DNA from: an uncultured Limnohabitans sp.
GTDB lineage: Bacteria; Pseudomonadota; Gammaproteobacteria; Burkholderiales; Burkholderiaceae_C
Length of the DNA stretch: 6,399 nucleotides
Reading direction: 5' to 3'
Assembly (NCBI GenBank): GCA_937928195.1
Contig: CALEYZ010000076.1
Location: forward strand, 1-6,399
Below are positions 6,218-6,399 of the stretch, one piece after another (position 1 is the stretch's first letter; every line of letters starts with the position of its first letter). Below the pieces are notes generated by a model. It saw nothing but the letters and a program-made list of their open reading frames with translations. It searched no databases and had not been told where the DNA came from. A program made the position numbers and the translations under genes.

Positions 6218-6399
6218 TTAGTTGGTCGCAGCCTCTTCAGGCTCATGCGGCTCGGACTTTGCGTTACGGCCTTCCTTCTTAGGCAAGGGTTGAATGTCCA
6301 ACAAAACTTCGTCTTTGTCGTCCAAGTCGACGCTCAAGCGGCCACCATCGATCAATCGACCAAACAGCAACTCGTCGGCCAAAGCCTTGCGAATGGTGT
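6218..6399 (-). CDS. clpA: ATP-dependent Clp protease ATP-binding subunit ClpA (partial, C-terminus only)
   Basis: ClpA is the AAA+ unfoldase that feeds substrates, including N-degron proteins delivered by ClpS, to the ClpP protease. Only the last 59 residues and the stop are in the window; the gene enters from the right edge. The segment TIRKALADELLFGRLIDGGR matches the end of the ClpA D2 small domain (E. coli: LANELLFGSLVDGG). It is followed by LSVDLDDKDEVLLDIQPLP and a charged, probably disordered tail (KKEGRNAKSEPHEPEEAATN). The tail differs from E. coli, as expected for a variable region. The ELLFGxLxxGG block separates it from ClpB and ClpX. Only the C-terminus is seen, so a ClpC-type relative is not strictly excluded, but ClpA is the normal protein in betaproteobacteria. 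The upstream part and any clpS neighbour lie outside the window. Confidence 0.88.
   Translation of the reverse strand, partial: TIRKALADELLFGRLIDGGRLSVDLDDKDEVLLDIQPLPKKEGRNAKSEPHEPEEAATN

Noticed and set aside
1..6399. The idea of a defence island or novel system built around the HerA-like ATPase
   Set aside because: All neighbours are conserved housekeeping genes. There is no nuclease, toxin, transposase, integrase, repeat array or composition shift to support a mobile or defence context.

Overview
The window looks like ordinary core chromosome of a betaproteobacterium in the Burkholderiales, most likely a Comamonadaceae-type organism. This rests on the protein flavour (YebC, PurD, HemF and NadD variants), the gene order yebC-purD-acyltransferase-hemF-nadD-rsfS, and the moderate GC content. 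The assignment is recognition from memory, not a database search. The oxygen-dependent HemF points to an aerobic or facultative lifestyle. I see no insertion sequence, phage gene, CRISPR array, tRNA or rRNA, and no base-composition break that would mark transferred DNA.

Region 1 (1-4504, minus strand) is a tightly packed run of six genes read right to left: yebC (translation factor), purD (purine synthesis), a PlsC-like lysophospholipid acyltransferase, hemF (haem synthesis), nadD (NAD synthesis) and rsfS (ribosome silencing factor, cut by the left edge). The yebC-purD gap is 10 bp and the acyltransferase-hemF gap is 32 bp with the preferred hemF start. The other three junctions are 4-base stop/start overlaps, and each uses a different start codon: GTGA, TTGA and ATGA. 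This layout suggests one polycistronic transcript with translational coupling.

Region 2 (4505-4575) is a 71-bp divergent intergenic stretch. It must hold the 5' signals for yebC on the left and the HerA-like gene on the right.

Region 3 (4576-6114, plus strand) is a HerA/YjgR-family ATPase of 512 residues. It has intact Walker A and B motifs and the Gly/Arg-rich tail of this family, whose cellular role is not settled.

Region 4 (6115-6399) contains a perfect 12-bp-stem hairpin with A and T tracts on its two sides. It is a bidirectional terminator between the ATPase gene and the convergent 3' end of clpA (minus strand, cut by the right edge).

The genes form a housekeeping set: cofactor and nucleotide synthesis, ribosome function, lipid acylation and protein quality control. 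I do not find a convincing undescribed system. The least understood elements are the orphan HerA-like ATPase and the acyltransferase of unknown substrate.
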